From CAMAXB01 sp964476565 (GTDB lineage Bacteria > Verrucomicrobiota > Verrucomicrobiia > Opitutales > Opitutaceae), in the NCBI GenBank assembly GCA_964476565.1, contig CAYZBG010000075.1:1-23874 (forward strand): a DNA stretch of 23,874 nucleotides, written 5' to 3'. Numbering within the stretch: position 1 is the first letter of the stretch; each line of letters begins with the position of its first letter. This document shows positions 8,735-16,352 of the stretch, piece by piece. The notes beneath the pieces are model-generated. The model did not search any database. It saw only the letters and a program-made list of their open reading frames with translations, and was not told the origin of the DNA. The position numbers and the translations under genes are program-made.

Positions 8735-10227
8735 TCGAGATTCTCAGGGCAGACGGCAACGAGCGTTTCGGCGGCGAGGGAAACAGCGGGGACGGAGAAT
8801 ACCGCGACGCGAGCGGTGGTACGATCCACGATTTCTACCGTGTCGGGCTCGGCGAGTTCGGGAGAGCCGGATTCACGCGCAAGAGCGAGCCAATAGATCA
8901 GGGTTTCGAGATCGTACCGCGGAGGGAGCTCGCGGGCGAGCGACGCCAGAGAAAGCGGCATGCCGGCGGCTCGAAGGTGCGCAAGGGTGCTTTGGTAGAG
9001 CGCCTCGCGGTCAAGTTCATCGTCAGTTTCGCGGAGGCTTTGCTCCAGTGCATCAAGGGCGCCGGGCTGTTGGGCGAGGTTGAGGGCGGTCTCGTCGGCT
9101 TCGTCGAGGGACTTGAAACACAGGCGGCTCGGTACAGGGAGGCCTGGTTGGGCAGGCGCGAGCGGAGGCAGCGGGGCGGGCGCACGGCGAACGGAGGCCT
9201 GGGTCCAGTCGATTTCGAGGGCGGTCTCGAAAAGTTGGCGCAGCAGATGGCCGACGCGGTGGTGTTCGCCGGCAAGCCCAGACTTAATGAAGCCGCGCAC
9301 ATCGCGCTCGCTCCGGGCGCGGGCACGCATGACATGCGCAGACTCCTCCAGCAGCCGGGATACGAGCGAGCGCAAGTCGGCAGCCTGATGGTGGTCGAGC
9401 GACGCGGCCGCCGCGGGCGTGGAGAGAATGGCGCGCAAACGGACGCGCATGCGGTCGAGGTCGGTGCTTTGGCTGATCTGCCGGTGAAAACCGTCGAAAA
9501 CGCGCCCCTCGGGCGTATCGAGAAGGGCGTCGTTCTTGTCGAGCAGCTGGTCGAGGATCTCGCCACGATGATGTTGTTCGCCGATCAGCGACTGGCGGAG
9601 CTGGCGGTCGGCCTCGCGGTAGGAGTCTTCGACGTGCTTGAAATCGGCCCGCAGACTCATGGCCAGGCTGTACAGTTCACGCAGTTCCTCTTGGGCCCGG
9701 GCCCCGTCGAGGACGGTAAACTCGCCGGAGTGGACTTTCGCGAGCTCGGCCTGCAGGTCGGCGATCTTCGACTCCAGGTGGCGAACCCGGCTCTGCTTGT
9801 CAGGATTGAGCTCCGCCTCGATGCTCTCGATCTTTTGCTGCACCGTGGCCAGCCGGGAAGCGGTCGACGTCATCACGCGATTCTCCAGGTCGTCGAGAAA
9901 GCGAAAGACGGTCTGGAGCGCATCCGTCGCAAGAATGTCGCCGCCGCGCTCCACGAGAATACCCCGGCGAATCCAGTCACGCAGCTCCCTACGGGCCATG
10001 ACGGGGAAATCGGTATCGGTGATCTCGAACTCGGGATTATTGGCGTGTTCCGCAAGGAGCCAGGAGAGTTTCTCGCGGGCGTCGTCGAGCGGAATTTCCT
10101 GACGTTCCGATTCGAAGAGGGGCTTCAGGCAGGCCAGAACCAACGGCGCCCGACGGGAGGCTAGCAGGAGCCATGCGGCGTGGCTGCGGCGCGCAAGTAC
10201 GAGAGACTTGGCGGGAAGATCGTCCAT
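8731..10227 (-). CDS. jetA: JetA, Wadjet DUF3375 subunit (kleisin, MukF-like)
   Basis: 498 residues from the ATG at 10227 (MDDLPAKSLVLARRSHAAWL). The open frame runs further upstream, but that part is Ser/Arg-rich shadow sequence antisense-like in character. The N-terminal region, HAAWLLLASRRAPLVLACLK, with later helical heptads around EAELNPDKQSRVRHLESKIADL, is typical of DUF3375, the kleisin-like subunit linking the JetC heads. It is the first gene of the four-gene Wadjet set and overlaps jetB by 4 nt. An unrecognised gene ends only 43 nt upstream and may share the transcript. Confidence 0.9.
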   Translation of the reverse strand: MDDLPAKSLVLARRSHAAWLLLASRRAPLVLACLKPLFESERQEIPLDDAREKLSWLLAEHANNPEFEITDTDFPVMARRELRDWIRRGILVERGGDILATDALQTVFRFLDDLENRVMTSTASRLATVQQKIESIEAELNPDKQSRVRHLESKIADLQAELAKVHSGEFTVLDGARAQEELRELYSLAMSLRADFKHVEDSYREADRQLRQSLIGEQHHRGEILDQLLDKNDALLDTPEGRVFDGFHRQISQSTDLDRMRVRLRAILSTPAAAASLDHHQAADLRSLVSRLLEESAHVMRARARSERDVRGFIKSGLAGEHHRVGHLLRQLFETALEIDWTQASVRRAPAPLPPLAPAQPGLPVPSRLCFKSLDEADETALNLAQQPGALDALEQSLRETDDELDREALYQSTLAHLRAAGMPLSLASLARELPPRYDLETLIYWLALARESGSPELAEPDTVEIVDRTTARVAVFSVPAVSLAAETLVAVCPENLE

Positions 10228-10270
10228 CGGGCGAAGTGGTAAGGGTTGACAGTAAGCCGGCGATCCTGAG

Positions 10271-10900
10271 CTACGGCGGATTTGCGCCCTCTGCCGCTGG
10301 CGGCAGCGAAACTCCATCGTTATGGCGCTTGAGCAGCGTTTCGACCTGATCTTCTTTGAGGTAAAAGGGATCGATCGCCTCCACGGCATCAAGATGGTCG
10401 ACCCCATAGAGAACGTGCTCCGCGTCTTCATCTTCAAACTCGATGAACTTGGAATCCTCGATGAGGTCGTGGCGGATTTCACACCAGGCGGCGTACTCGA
10501 CGCCCCAATGAATTTCCGGCTCCGTCTGACCCCGCACCCAGAAGCGGAGGATCACCGCCATGTCACTCGCTTCGCGCTCTTCCAGCTGACGAAAAGCCTC
10601 CTCGTCCTCCATATCCACCTCCGCCTCGAACTCAACGGCGGGAAGATAGCCGAGCACGTTTAGGCGGATGAGGTGCTTGGTGTGAACGATGTACTCGTGC
10701 CCGCGAAGCCCGCCCAGTTCAATGAAGCCGTGCCCTTCCCTTTCCGGAAGGTGTTCGAGGAGTCGACGCCGATCCTTTTCCTCGACGTGTTGCACGAGTT
10801 GTCTTTCGCGTCCGGAGAAGGTCGCTACGAGTTCGTAAACGCTGACATAGGTTCGCGGCGGCCCGGAGGCGTCGTCGTTGGGGGAGGATTGCTTGGACAT
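10271..10900 (-). CDS. Unrecognised acidic 209-aa protein directly upstream of jetA
   Basis: I do not recognise this family. The protein is soluble in appearance, with no signal peptide or membrane segment. It opens with a polar tail (about 1-15), then a region with ELVATFSGRERQLVQHVEE and a HGFIELGG motif. A strongly acidic middle (EFEAEVDMEDEEAFRQLEE) leads to a possible beta-rich part containing FWVRGQTEPEIHWGVEYAAW, a second acidic patch and a Pro-rich tail. It lies 43 nt upstream of jetA on the same strand, so it may belong to the Wadjet transcript. High acidity could suit a DNA-mimic or protein-interaction role, but that is speculation. The start at 10900 is the first ATG giving this frame and carries no clear ribosome binding site. 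Confidence 0.75.
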   Translation of the reverse strand: MSKQSSPNDDASGPPRTYVSVYELVATFSGRERQLVQHVEEKDRRRLLEHLPEREGHGFIELGGLRGHEYIVHTKHLIRLNVLGYLPAVEFEAEVDMEDEEAFRQLEEREASDMAVILRFWVRGQTEPEIHWGVEYAAWCEIRHDLIEDSKFIEFEDEDAEHVLYGVDHLDAVEAIDPFYLKEDQVETLLKRHNDGVSLPPAAEGANPP

Positions 10901-10956
10901 AGAGTGGGCACCGACATCAAGCGGTGGAGGGATTTCAAATTGGAAACAGCGGAGTT

Positions 10957-11472
10957 CTACGCCTTCGGCGGTAGCGTCGGATGGCCGGCCGGAAGGTGTT
11001 GCGCGAGCAGTTGCCGGAATGCAGCCGCTCCCTGTTCGCGAGCCTTGCGCTTTTGATAATTGGCGCGGCTCTGGTCGTTGAGGTGACGAAGCCCGGCGAT
11101 GTCGGAATTTTGGAGCGAATCCGCCCAGGCGCGCAGTTGCCGGGAGTAGCTCTCGGCAATTGATTTCAAATTTGAGATTTTAGATTTGAGATCAAGCAGC
11201 GCCGGGCGGCGTTCGAAGAAGCAAAGCATCGAACGCACTTCGCCGGCAGAGCCGCGCGCGATGTACAGGAACGCGAGCAGCTCGTTGGTGGTGCCGCGCT
11301 CGAAACCCTCGGCTACATTATTCGAAACCGAGAGCGAGGCGCGGTCGAGCTGGTCGCGTTTGGACCAGGTGATCCGATCTTTGGCCGCTTCGATAAAATC
11401 CTCGCAACCCTCGGCGAGCCGGATGGCCTCCTGCCAGACCGGAAGGTCCTCGAAGCGTTGGAAGGTGGGCAT
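10957..11472 (-). CDS. Four-helix-bundle protein (S23 / rRNA intervening-sequence family)
   Basis: 171 residues. The opening FEDLPVWQEAIRLAEG and the middle DQLDRASLSVSNNVAEGFER are hallmarks of the S23/avd-like four-helix-bundle family (TIGR02436 type). These are small proteins often found near mobile or rRNA intervening sequences and of uncertain function. Unusually, helix three runs into LLDLKSKISNLKSI, encoded by an AT-rich dispersed repeat (11164-11195), and a related repeat sits just upstream of the start codon. The C-terminal 45 residues are basic and Gln-rich, beyond the usual family length of about 120. It belongs to a set of accessory genes between the VapBC module and Wadjet. Confidence 0.85.
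   Translation of the reverse strand: MPTFQRFEDLPVWQEAIRLAEGCEDFIEAAKDRITWSKRDQLDRASLSVSNNVAEGFERGTTNELLAFLYIARGSAGEVRSMLCFFERRPALLDLKSKISNLKSIAESYSRQLRAWADSLQNSDIAGLRHLNDQSRANYQKRKAREQGAAAFRQLLAQHLPAGHPTLPPKA
11164..11195 (-). repeat. AT-rich dispersed repeat within the four-helix-bundle gene
   Basis: A stretch with the core TTTGAGATTTTAGATTTGAG, sharply AT-rich against its surroundings. It encodes LDLKSKISNLKS on the minus strand, in frame with the host gene. Related copies are at 11483-11517 and, in the Cas4-Cas1 gene, at 3070-3100. A shorter look-alike (TTTCAAATTGGAA) lies at 10934-10946. Confidence 0.75.
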
Positions 11473-11482
11473 GGCGGAAGGG

Positions 11483-11517
11483 CAAATTTGAGATTTAAGA
11501 TTTGAGGTCCGAGATTG
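11483..11517. repeat. AT-rich dispersed repeat, intergenic copy
   Basis: CAAATTTGAGATTTAAGATT followed by TGAGGTCCGAGATTG, directly upstream of the four-helix-bundle start codon at 11472. It is the same repeat family as 11164-11195 and 3070-3100. Being AT-rich and promoter-proximal, it may also contribute promoter sequence, but no clean -35/-10 pair is visible. Confidence 0.65.
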
Positions 11518-11536
11518 TCAGACGCCGATCAACGGA

Positions 11537-11956
11537 TTAAATGTCGTCACAATCCGGATACTGCACCGGCCGCGTGCCCTCGGTGGAAACAATCTTTTTG
11601 AAGGGGCGCTTGGCGTCGGATTCCTTGACGGCGGTACAGGTGACGAGGAAGAACCAGTCGTCACCGTAGTCGAAGTGGAAAACCATCTTTCGGTTGGGAC
11701 GGAAGACCTGAGAAAGCTTCGTCTTCTTCACACTGCCGTCACCCGGCTCGCCGTCACCCATGTCAGCGAAGAGCGTGTAGCGCTCCTTGCTCCGGTAGGG
11801 GTCCTTGAGGTTGTCGCAGAACTGAAAGGCGTGATCGAAGTCGAAGCCGACCGCCTTGATGATAAATCCCGCAAAGGCGTAGAGCGAACTGTCGCCACCG
11901 ACGACAAGTTGAGCCGTGAACCCGTCGTATTGGATCTTGAAGTGAAATTCCTGCAT
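11537..11956 (-). CDS. Plasmid pRiA4b ORF-3 family protein
   Basis: 139 residues from the ATG at 11956 (MQEFHFKIQYDGF); an upstream in-frame ATG at 11989 would add 11 residues with no family match. The sequence HAFQFCDNLKDPYRS, then LFADMGDGEP, and then FHFDYGDDWFFLV matches the PRiA4_ORF3 fold, whose hallmark is the DxGDxW-type motif. The family's function is unknown; it is common on plasmids and near transposons, including IS1096-like elements, which suits this accessory region. It ends 64 nt before the four-helix-bundle gene. One copy of a 29-nt direct repeat (11983-12011) lies just upstream. Confidence 0.85.
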   Translation of the reverse strand: MQEFHFKIQYDGFTAQLVVGGDSSLYAFAGFIIKAVGFDFDHAFQFCDNLKDPYRSKERYTLFADMGDGEPGDGSVKKTKLSQVFRPNRKMVFHFDYGDDWFFLVTCTAVKESDAKRPFKKIVSTEGTRPVQYPDCDDI

Positions 11957-11982
11957 GGGCGCGAGAGGAGGTTCAGAGAGCG

Positions 11983-12011
11983 GGAGCAAATAGTCCGAGA
12001 CCGAAGTGGGC
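11983..12011. repeat. 29-nt direct repeat, copy 1
   Basis: It begins GGAGCAAATAGTCCGAG and ends CCGAAGTGGGC. It matches 13508-13536 at 26 of 29 positions in the same orientation. The two copies bracket vapBC and the SIMPL gene, and each lies a short distance upstream of a minus-strand start codon. Confidence 0.6.
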
Positions 12012-12061
12012 GTAGGGGGGCATGTGTCGTAAGGATCGGAAAAGGCAGCGGTTTCCCCCTT

Positions 12062-12496
12062 TCATCCCACCAGCGGATTTCGAGTGCGAAGTTTGGGGAA
12101 ACGCGAGAAGTCGCGGTCCGCCGTCCACAGCTCACGCACGCCATGGTGGAGGCAAAGTGCGGCAATACGGGCATCATGGATGCGCGGACCGGTAATGCTG
12201 CCGAAGCGGACGAGATCCTGAAGAATGGGCCAGTAGCCATCGCTCTCCGCAAGCGTATGCACCGACGGAAGCCGCCGCCAACGGTCGATCGCCTCACAGG
12301 CGTCGTCGACAGGCGTGGGCACGGGCCAGATCCGGGGATGAGTGACGTTGCCCAGGAACTCGTGCACACATGGCCAAGGCAGCGCCCATGGAATCGCTGC
12401 GACGCAGAGTTCGCGCAAAGCGGCGTCGGCCGGACGATGGTGCGGATGATCGGCGCGGTGCGCGGCGACGAGAACGTTGGTATCGATCGCGATCAC
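12062..12496 (-). CDS. vapC: VapC-type PIN-domain toxin ribonuclease
   Basis: 144 residues starting at a GTG (12496) that sits inside the 4-nt overlap with the antitoxin stop. The PIN fold is clear: D5 in IAIDTNVLVAAH, E46 in VHEFLGNV, D108 in RIHDARIAALCLHHGV and D127/D129 in ELWTADRDF form the metal-binding acidic cluster of a ribonuclease. The family cleaves tRNA or rRNA when freed from its antitoxin. With the upstream antitoxin gene it makes a standard type II module, probably autoregulated through direct repeats upstream of vapB. All catalytic residues are present. Confidence 0.93.
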   Translation of the reverse strand: MIAIDTNVLVAAHRADHPHHRPADAALRELCVAAIPWALPWPCVHEFLGNVTHPRIWPVPTPVDDACEAIDRWRRLPSVHTLAESDGYWPILQDLVRFGSITGPRIHDARIAALCLHHGVRELWTADRDFSRFPKLRTRNPLVG

Positions 12497-12741
12497 GCCC
12501 CACGACCCTCGTAGATGGCATCGCGAATCTTATCCCAGCCGCCCGCGGCGAACTCGGGATTCATGCCGGTGCCTTTGGTGAAAACCAAGGGCTCGTATGC
12601 CGGACGCGAAGCCGCGTTGCGCGCCTCCAGCGATCTGGCCAATCCCTCTTCGATCAGCGCACGCAGCGTGACCCCGTCGCGGGCGGCGGTCTTCTTGGCC
12701 CGGCGCAGCAGAGGGGTGGAAATCTCGATGGTTGTCTTCAT
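12493..12741 (-). CDS. vapB: VapB-type antitoxin, ribbon-helix-helix-like
   Basis: 82 residues from the ATG at 12741; the open frame extends upstream but crosses the operator-like repeats. MKTTIEISTPLLRRAKKTAA followed by DGVTLRALIEEGLARSLEAR has the strand-helix-helix pattern of ribbon-helix-helix antitoxins of the DUF2191 / type II VapB group. The C-terminal part, ending GGWDKIRDAIYEGRGA, would wrap the toxin. Translation is coupled to vapC by the overlap. It should bind DNA at 12743-12783 and repress the pair. Confidence 0.88.
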   Translation of the reverse strand: MKTTIEISTPLLRRAKKTAARDGVTLRALIEEGLARSLEARNAASRPAYEPLVFTKGTGMNPEFAAGGWDKIRDAIYEGRGA

Positions 12742-12742
12742 G

Positions 12743-12783
12743 ATATGGGAAGAAGGTCTACTCAATATGGGCATATGGGTCAA
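12743..12783 (-). promoter_or_regulatory. vapBC promoter with triplicated ATATGGG operator candidate
   Basis: ATATGGG occurs at 12743-12749, 12765-12771 and 12773-12779. On the minus strand, TTGACC (12783-12778) and TAGACC lie 17 nt apart as candidate -35 and -10 boxes, so the repeats overlap the promoter. Closely spaced direct repeats are what ribbon-helix-helix antitoxins bind, fitting autoregulation of vapBC. Confidence 0.5.
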
Positions 12784-12856
12784 CAGGCTTACCCGCACCT
12801 CCGTAGTCTGTTGTTGTGAAAGAATTGTTTCGTCACATCCCCTTTGCATACAGTGG

Positions 12857-13498
12857 TTAAACCAACTCCCAGACCGCACGGACCTGCGCATTCACGATCT
12901 CGGGGCTTGGCTCGATGGAAACGGGTGCATGCTCGAATACGCCCGAAGTGGATCGCTCGACGACAACGTCAGCCGAATCGGTATCGGAGAGCGATCGCAA
13001 GGTACCCAGACGATGGCCGGCGGCCTCCGCGTACTGCGCCGCCTTTCGCCGCGCATTGCGAACCGCCTCGGCCCGCGCGGATTTGCAAACCGCGCCCGAC
13101 TTCTTCGAAAAGTACCGGACGCGGAACGTTAGGGATTCAAGCTGGCCGGAGACGGCCTGAAGGATATTTGTCACGAGATGCGGTTCGAGCGGCGCGCGTA
13201 AAACCAGGTGGTCTGTGGCCCTGAAGCCCTTGAAGACCTGGCGGCGTTCTTCGTAGTCATGATGGGGTCCAATCGAAGGCTCGCCCGCCGTGAGCCGGGT
13301 CTTGAGGCTGCGAAACGCCTCAAGGGCCCGCCAAAGTTCCGTGCGTCTCGCCTGAAGCCCCACCTCGGCCTCGTGCACCGACGGGTAAATCCCGGCGAGC
13401 GTGAAGTGAAGATCGACCTGGTCGGGCCGCACCTCCCGCCGCCCATGACCAATGACGGTGATGGTGGGAATGGGCGGGATAGGCGACGAGGCGGTCAT
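12857..13498 (-). CDS. SIMPL (DUF541) domain protein, apparently cytoplasmic
   Basis: 213 residues from the ATG at 13498. PTITVIGHGRREVRPDQVDLHFTL is the family's typical opening (a short strand, then 'G.G....PD...'), and the C-terminal half, SARAEAVRNARRKAAQYAEAAG followed by LGTLRSLSD, is the classic SIMPL signature. Most SIMPL proteins have a signal peptide and act in the periplasm; none is seen here, suggesting a cytoplasmic form. It begins 46 nt after the csb2 stop, so it may share the cas effector transcript. A link to defence has no support beyond position. Confidence 0.85.
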   Translation of the reverse strand: MTASSPIPPIPTITVIGHGRREVRPDQVDLHFTLAGIYPSVHEAEVGLQARRTELWRALEAFRSLKTRLTAGEPSIGPHHDYEERRQVFKGFRATDHLVLRAPLEPHLVTNILQAVSGQLESLTFRVRYFSKKSGAVCKSARAEAVRNARRKAAQYAEAAGHRLGTLRSLSDTDSADVVVERSTSGVFEHAPVSIEPSPEIVNAQVRAVWELV

Positions 13499-13507
13499 GG
13501 CACGACA

Positions 13508-13536
13508 GGAGCAAAAAGCCCGAGGCCGAAGTGGGC
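13508..13536. repeat. 29-nt direct repeat, copy 2
   Basis: It begins GGAGCAAAAAGCCCGAG and ends CCGAAGTGGGC, identical to 11983-12011 at 26 of 29 positions. It fills most of the 46-nt gap between csb2 and the SIMPL gene. On the minus strand it contains GCCC, GGGC and then T5, a weak terminator-like arrangement. Confidence 0.6.
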
Positions 13537-13544
13537 TGCGTGGG

Positions 13545-15140
13545 TTAGGTGACGGAGGCGAAGAGGCCAGTGCCGGAGAACTTACCGCCGCCGATGCAAA
13601 GCGGGCCGGAGATGGGAAGAGGCTTTCCGTGTTCGTCGCGAAATCGGATTCGCACATGCAGCTTCCGGAAACGGCGGTGTTGATCGCCCGCCATGTAGCG
13701 AGAGGCGAGATCGGTGCCTCGCCAGTAGCCGGAGCCACGCCATTCGATTACGGCGTGACGGGTGGTGACTTCCGAGTAGCCGGCTTGTCGAAGGGCCTTG
13801 CGCAGAAGAGCGTCGATGCGTTGGTCGAGCTTCGCAACCAGAGCGTACTTATCTTCGGCCGTGAGGTCGGATTTTCCGTTCAGGCGTTGGCGCAGTTTTC
13901 GTGGGTCGTCGTAACCGGGCAGAATGACCGGCGTGACGGTGGCCCAAGTATCGGATGATGCGAGGTAGTTGTCCTTGGTGAGCTTGTCGGTATCGGGGAG
14001 GCGTGAGAGCAGCGCGGCAGAGGCGTGGGTTTTTTCGTCGATCAATTCGAGTCCATCCAAGCGCTGCGCGAAACTGCGAAATTCGGCGCGCTCCATGAGG
14101 CCGTACGCGGAGATGAGGATGCGTCGAATAGGGCCGACGACGCGGGCTTTGCCCTCGCCCCGATCTTCGATGCTGGGCAGCGGAATGAACTGGAGTCGTG
14201 TTTCGGGCGACGCGGAAGGCGCTTCAGCAGCGTGGCCGTGGATGAGGCGGGCGATCCGAGCCTCGTTCCAGCCGAGCGAGCGAGCGATGTCAGGCGTGCC
14301 CGCGACATGGCGCAGCATGGCGGAGACGTGCACGCCGCGCCGGACGGGGTCGAAAGCGCGGAAGCCGGAGTCGTCCAAGTGGCGCAGCGCGAAGATGGCG
14401 AAGGGCGGTTTGATGGGGTCGGATGCGCGGCGATAGGTAAGGACACGGAAGTGTTCGAGTGCGGGGACAGGACGGAAAAACTGGCTGCCGTCGGGCGCAG
14501 TGGGGAGGCGGGCAAGGAACGCCTGATGTCGATCTTCCAAGGCGGCGAGCGTGCCGCCTACGGGCACACGCAACGAGGCTACGCCATTTTCGGCGGGAAA
14601 CCATTTTTCGGTGTCACCACTGGTGTCGGCTGCGGTGTCTGATTCGACGACAGCGGCGTCGGCCACGACCATGTTTATGCCCCAGCCGAACGCGGAAATG
14701 GCTCGGGCGAGCTGGCGGAGTTGATCCAAGAAACGCGGAGGCACCGCGCCGTTGATTTCCCACAAGTAAGCGACGATGGCGTTTTCGGGCAGGCGCGTGG
14801 GACGAATTTCTTTGGCCGCGCGATAGTTGGCGATGTCGTTGTCGCGTCCGCCGGTCCAGGATTTTGCCACGAGATCTCCGACGTTGTTTGGAACAAATGT
14901 TTTGAAGCCGTAGCGCGGCTGCACGGCGGCAGGTTTGCTGGCGACGACGGTGGGCGGCGGCAGTTTTTCGAGATGTTCCAAGGAGGGGGCAAAGGTCGCC
15001 ATTCCGAGGCGTCCGGCGGAGTTGGTGAGCGTTTGAAACAGGCGCAGCGGCGAGGGTGGCCATTCGGGTTCGCCGCCGTCGCCACGTCCGTCAAACTCGT
15101 CCAGCAGGAAGCGGACGGAGATTTTGAGGAAGGTGGACAT
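13545..15140 (-). CDS. csb2: Csb2, type I-G Cas5-Cas6 fusion (GSU0054 family)
   Basis: 531 residues. The N-terminal LKISVRFLLDEFDGRG and EPEWPPSPLRLFQTL are the family's signature opening (the 'EWPPSP.RL' motif of the Cas5-like RAMP domain). The C-terminal end, RPLCIGGGKFSGTGLF (approximate), is the glycine-rich loop of a Cas6-like RAMP domain. In type I-G this subunit processes pre-crRNA and caps the 5' handle in Cascade. Here it would recognise the array hairpin and possibly the degenerate hairpins at 20688-20707 and 20762-20781. It lies 24 nt after csb1 on the same strand, with no obvious Shine-Dalgarno. Confidence 0.93.
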   Translation of the reverse strand: MSTFLKISVRFLLDEFDGRGDGGEPEWPPSPLRLFQTLTNSAGRLGMATFAPSLEHLEKLPPPTVVASKPAAVQPRYGFKTFVPNNVGDLVAKSWTGGRDNDIANYRAAKEIRPTRLPENAIVAYLWEINGAVPPRFLDQLRQLARAISAFGWGINMVVADAAVVESDTAADTSGDTEKWFPAENGVASLRVPVGGTLAALEDRHQAFLARLPTAPDGSQFFRPVPALEHFRVLTYRRASDPIKPPFAIFALRHLDDSGFRAFDPVRRGVHVSAMLRHVAGTPDIARSLGWNEARIARLIHGHAAEAPSASPETRLQFIPLPSIEDRGEGKARVVGPIRRILISAYGLMERAEFRSFAQRLDGLELIDEKTHASAALLSRLPDTDKLTKDNYLASSDTWATVTPVILPGYDDPRKLRQRLNGKSDLTAEDKYALVAKLDQRIDALLRKALRQAGYSEVTTRHAVIEWRGSGYWRGTDLASRYMAGDQHRRFRKLHVRIRFRDEHGKPLPISGPLCIGGGKFSGTGLFASVT

Positions 15141-15164
15141 GGGTGGTGGTGCGTCGGGTTGGCT

Positions 15165-16307
15165 TTACTCGTTCGCCGACGTTTCGGCGGGGGTGTCCGC
15201 AGTGGCTGACGCGGCTTTGCCCTTGGCCGCCTTCTTAGCCTTTTTGTCGTCGCCGCCCTTGAGGTCGGCTTTGGCTTTGGCGGCGTCGAAGGGTACGAGC
15301 GTGCTCTCACCGACACCAAATTCGGCGGCGGCGGCTTGGGCGAAGGCCAGGGCGGCTTCGTGGGTGATGGCAGCGTCGGCGCGGGTGCCGTCGGCGTGCA
15401 CGGTTTTGAATTCGCGTTTCTTCTCCGGATCCGTGTCGCGGACCAGGATCGTGCCTTGGCGATAGTATTCGAGCGGAAGTTTCGTGAAGGCGACGAGGGC
15501 GAGGCCGAGAATATAGCGGCGGAGTTTTGTGGTGTTTTCCGGCGTGTCGGCGCGGAGCAGTTTCAGCGCGGAAAGGGCGAGGACGGCGTCGCGGCGAATA
15601 CCCCCGTCCGCAATCACGCCACCATGGGCCTCGGTGGACGGCACGTGGGTGAAACCTGCGGTTGAGCGACTTTTCTTGTCGTTCTCGTTGGTGATGGGGC
15701 CGAGGAGCGATGCGTCGTCGTAGATGGGATTGGGCGAGCTGCTTCCGCCCGCCCAGTATTGGGCCGAGCGAGTAAGCTTGCGAACGTCGTAGGCACGGAT
15801 GGTGGAGGCGATGAGACGCGGGAGCTTGGCCTGGCTGTCGCGGGAATCCCAGACGCCGAAGACGAGGGAGGTCGGGGCGATTTTCGCAAGCGGGACGGCG
15901 TTGCCTTTGAGGACAGCGGCGAACGCGGCCTTGAGGTCGTCTTGGAGTGCAGAGCAACGGGCGAGGGCGTCGCCGGCGCGGTGTCCGGCGTCGAGCAGGT
16001 TGATTTTCATTTCGCCCGCCTTGATCACGATCTGCGGGACGAGGGCGGAGTAGGGTTCATCTTTGAAAAGCGGCTCGATGCGGTTGGCTTGGGAGCCGAC
16101 GCTGTCAATAAGACAGACGTTGCGGCCGGTGCGCTCGCGTTGGTTCTCGTAGTCGATGTTGTACCCGACGTCGGCATAGGTGGCGGGGAAGACCACGGCA
16201 TCGGCGCCTTCCACGGGGATTAGGTGCTCGCGAACAACGAGGGCGGCGGGGCCGTCGGCGGCGAGCAGGTTGTCGAACTGGGCGAGTGTGGAGTTGGTGT
16301 TGCTCAT
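15165..16307 (-). CDS. csb1: Csb1, type I-G Cas7 backbone subunit (GSU0053 family)
   Basis: 380 residues. The family motif is clear: FPATYADVGYNIDY and CLIDSVGSQANRIEPLF near the N-terminus, then LVFGVWDSRDSQAKLPR in the middle. Csb1 is the Cas7 of type I-G and forms the helical backbone along the crRNA guide, flipping every sixth guide base. The last 35 or so residues are a Lys/Ala-rich low-complexity tail (DDKKAKKAAKGKAA) beyond the conserved fold. It sits 45 nt downstream of cas3-csb3 and 24 nt upstream of csb2, so it is surely in one operon. Confidence 0.96.
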   Translation of the reverse strand: MSNTNSTLAQFDNLLAADGPAALVVREHLIPVEGADAVVFPATYADVGYNIDYENQRERTGRNVCLIDSVGSQANRIEPLFKDEPYSALVPQIVIKAGEMKINLLDAGHRAGDALARCSALQDDLKAAFAAVLKGNAVPLAKIAPTSLVFGVWDSRDSQAKLPRLIASTIRAYDVRKLTRSAQYWAGGSSSPNPIYDDASLLGPITNENDKKSRSTAGFTHVPSTEAHGGVIADGGIRRDAVLALSALKLLRADTPENTTKLRRYILGLALVAFTKLPLEYYRQGTILVRDTDPEKKREFKTVHADGTRADAAITHEAALAFAQAAAAEFGVGESTLVPFDAAKAKADLKGGDDKKAKKAAKGKAASATADTPAETSANE

Positions 16308-16352
16308 GATGGGTGTGTGTTGGGTAGGTGGTGTCGGTGGTGAGGTGAAATG

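Noticed and set aside
8605..10164. 519-codon plus-strand open frame opposite jetA
   Set aside because: Antisense shadow of the DUF3375 gene, with no domain signature.
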